In this document: in pieces, positions 7,019 to 7,296 of the stretch | Position numbering within the stretch: the stretch's first letter is position 1 | How the letters are laid out: every line of letters begins with the position of its first letter | Assembly (NCBI GenBank): GCA_002423125.1 | Contig: DIUW01000034.1 | Coordinates: forward strand, 17,363 to 24,658 | Source: Legionellaceae bacterium UBA6148 | GTDB taxonomy: Bacteria; Pseudomonadota; Gammaproteobacteria; Legionellales; Legionellaceae | DNA length: 7,296 bases | Direction: 5' to 3' | The notes under the pieces: generated by a model | What the model saw: the letters and a program-made list of their open reading frames with translations, nothing else | The model's database searches: none | Told to the model about the DNA's origin: nothing | Position numbers and translations under genes: made by a program

Positions 7019-7296
7019 TTAGTGCCCCATTTTTTTTTATAGCGTGACAACTCTAAAAAATAACCATGAATAACCGATGGATTCATCATAAACTGATATA
7101 ATAAAACATAAAGGATAAAGCCGAGTGTATTTTTTCTGATATGCAATCCATTGAACTTAAACAATTTTTTTTGACCAGCATAAAAAATAAAATTACTTAA
7201 AAACCCTAAAGGGAGAACGACCAACGTCATTGGACCCGCAATAAAAAAATAGCCAAAAAAAGCGGCAATGGCCAGGGCAAGAGCACCAAAGTTTAA
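7015..7296 (-). CDS. Membrane glycosyltransferase (GT2-like), C-terminal fragment running off the window
   Basis: The frame is open from the right edge of the window to its TGA, giving the last 93 residues of a larger protein. An internal ATG at 7230 could be mistaken for a start, but 22 in-frame codons precede it without a stop and they belong to the same hydrophobic segment (LALAIAAFFGYFFIAGPMTL). Two membrane regions are visible, with a basic cytoplasmic stretch between them (GQKKLFKFNGLHIRKN). The second contains LGFILYVLLYQFMMNPSVIH and is followed by KKKWGTK at the C-terminus. This layout, with a short YQ..M.P motif and a terminal WGTK, resembles the C-termini of processive family 2 glycosyltransferases such as PgaC/BcsA-like synthases; WGTR/WGTK motifs also occur in hyaluronan and chitin synthases. 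The catalytic domain lies outside the window, so the assignment rests on the tail and on coupling to the barrel gene. Confidence 0.6.
   Translation of the reverse strand, partial: LNFGALALAIAAFFGYFFIAGPMTLVVLPLGFLSNFIFYAGQKKLFKFNGLHIRKNTLGFILYVLLYQFMMNPSVIHGYFLELSRYKKKWGTK

Noticed and set aside
7015..7230. A complete 71-residue membrane protein starting at 7230
   Set aside because: The frame is open to the window edge, the ATG falls in the middle of a hydrophobic segment and it has no ribosome site; better read as the end of a longer protein.
1..7296. CRISPR array, insertion sequence, tRNA or integration site
   Set aside because: No spaced direct repeats, transposase motifs, cloverleaf-like sequence or flanking duplications were seen; gene order and composition look like ordinary chromosome.

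Overview
The window reads as chromosome of a gammaproteobacterium of low-to-moderate GC (about 40-45% by eye). The strongest clue is a clear Fis protein, a nucleoid-associated factor largely confined to gamma- and some betaproteobacteria. A Lol lipoprotein-export pair shows that the cell has an outer membrane. The Lol locus has one membrane subunit (LolF-like) rather than a LolC/LolE pair, which is known from groups such as Francisella and relatives. Together with the base composition this makes a Legionellales/Francisella-type lineage plausible, but that placement is an inference and no 16S or tRNA gene is present to test it.

Layout. All genes but one lie on the minus strand. Reading right to left in the direction of transcription: (1) 7296-5462 holds the C-terminal end of a membrane glycosyltransferase-like protein, running off the window edge. 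It overlaps by 4 nt a 518-residue secreted protein with an N-terminal helical-repeat region and a C-terminal outer-membrane beta-barrel; this looks like half of an exopolysaccharide synthesis and export locus. (2) 5405-3476 holds lolF(lolC-like)-lolD, overlapping by 8 nt. Its last codons and stop lie inside a symmetrical hairpin with A and T tracts that probably terminates transcription from both sides. (3) 3136-3447 on the plus strand is fis, a single-gene unit converging on lolD. (4) 2861-3135 is an AT-rich divergent intergenic region that should hold the fis and etfB promoters. (5) 2860-39 holds etfB-etfA-ald, a tight three-gene minus-strand operon. It encodes both subunits of an electron transfer flavoprotein and a full-length alanine dehydrogenase with its catalytic residues intact.

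How the parts relate. The etfB-etfA-ald operon joins flavoprotein electron transfer, which usually serves acyl-CoA and amino-acid oxidation, with NAD-linked alanine to pyruvate conversion, suggesting joint control of catabolism. The LolFD module releases outer-membrane lipoproteins from the inner membrane. The glycosyltransferase and barrel pair probably makes and exports an uncharacterised surface polysaccharide. No mobile element, CRISPR array or RNA gene was seen. The least-characterised part is the glycosyltransferase/barrel pair, whose other genes lie beyond the right edge.
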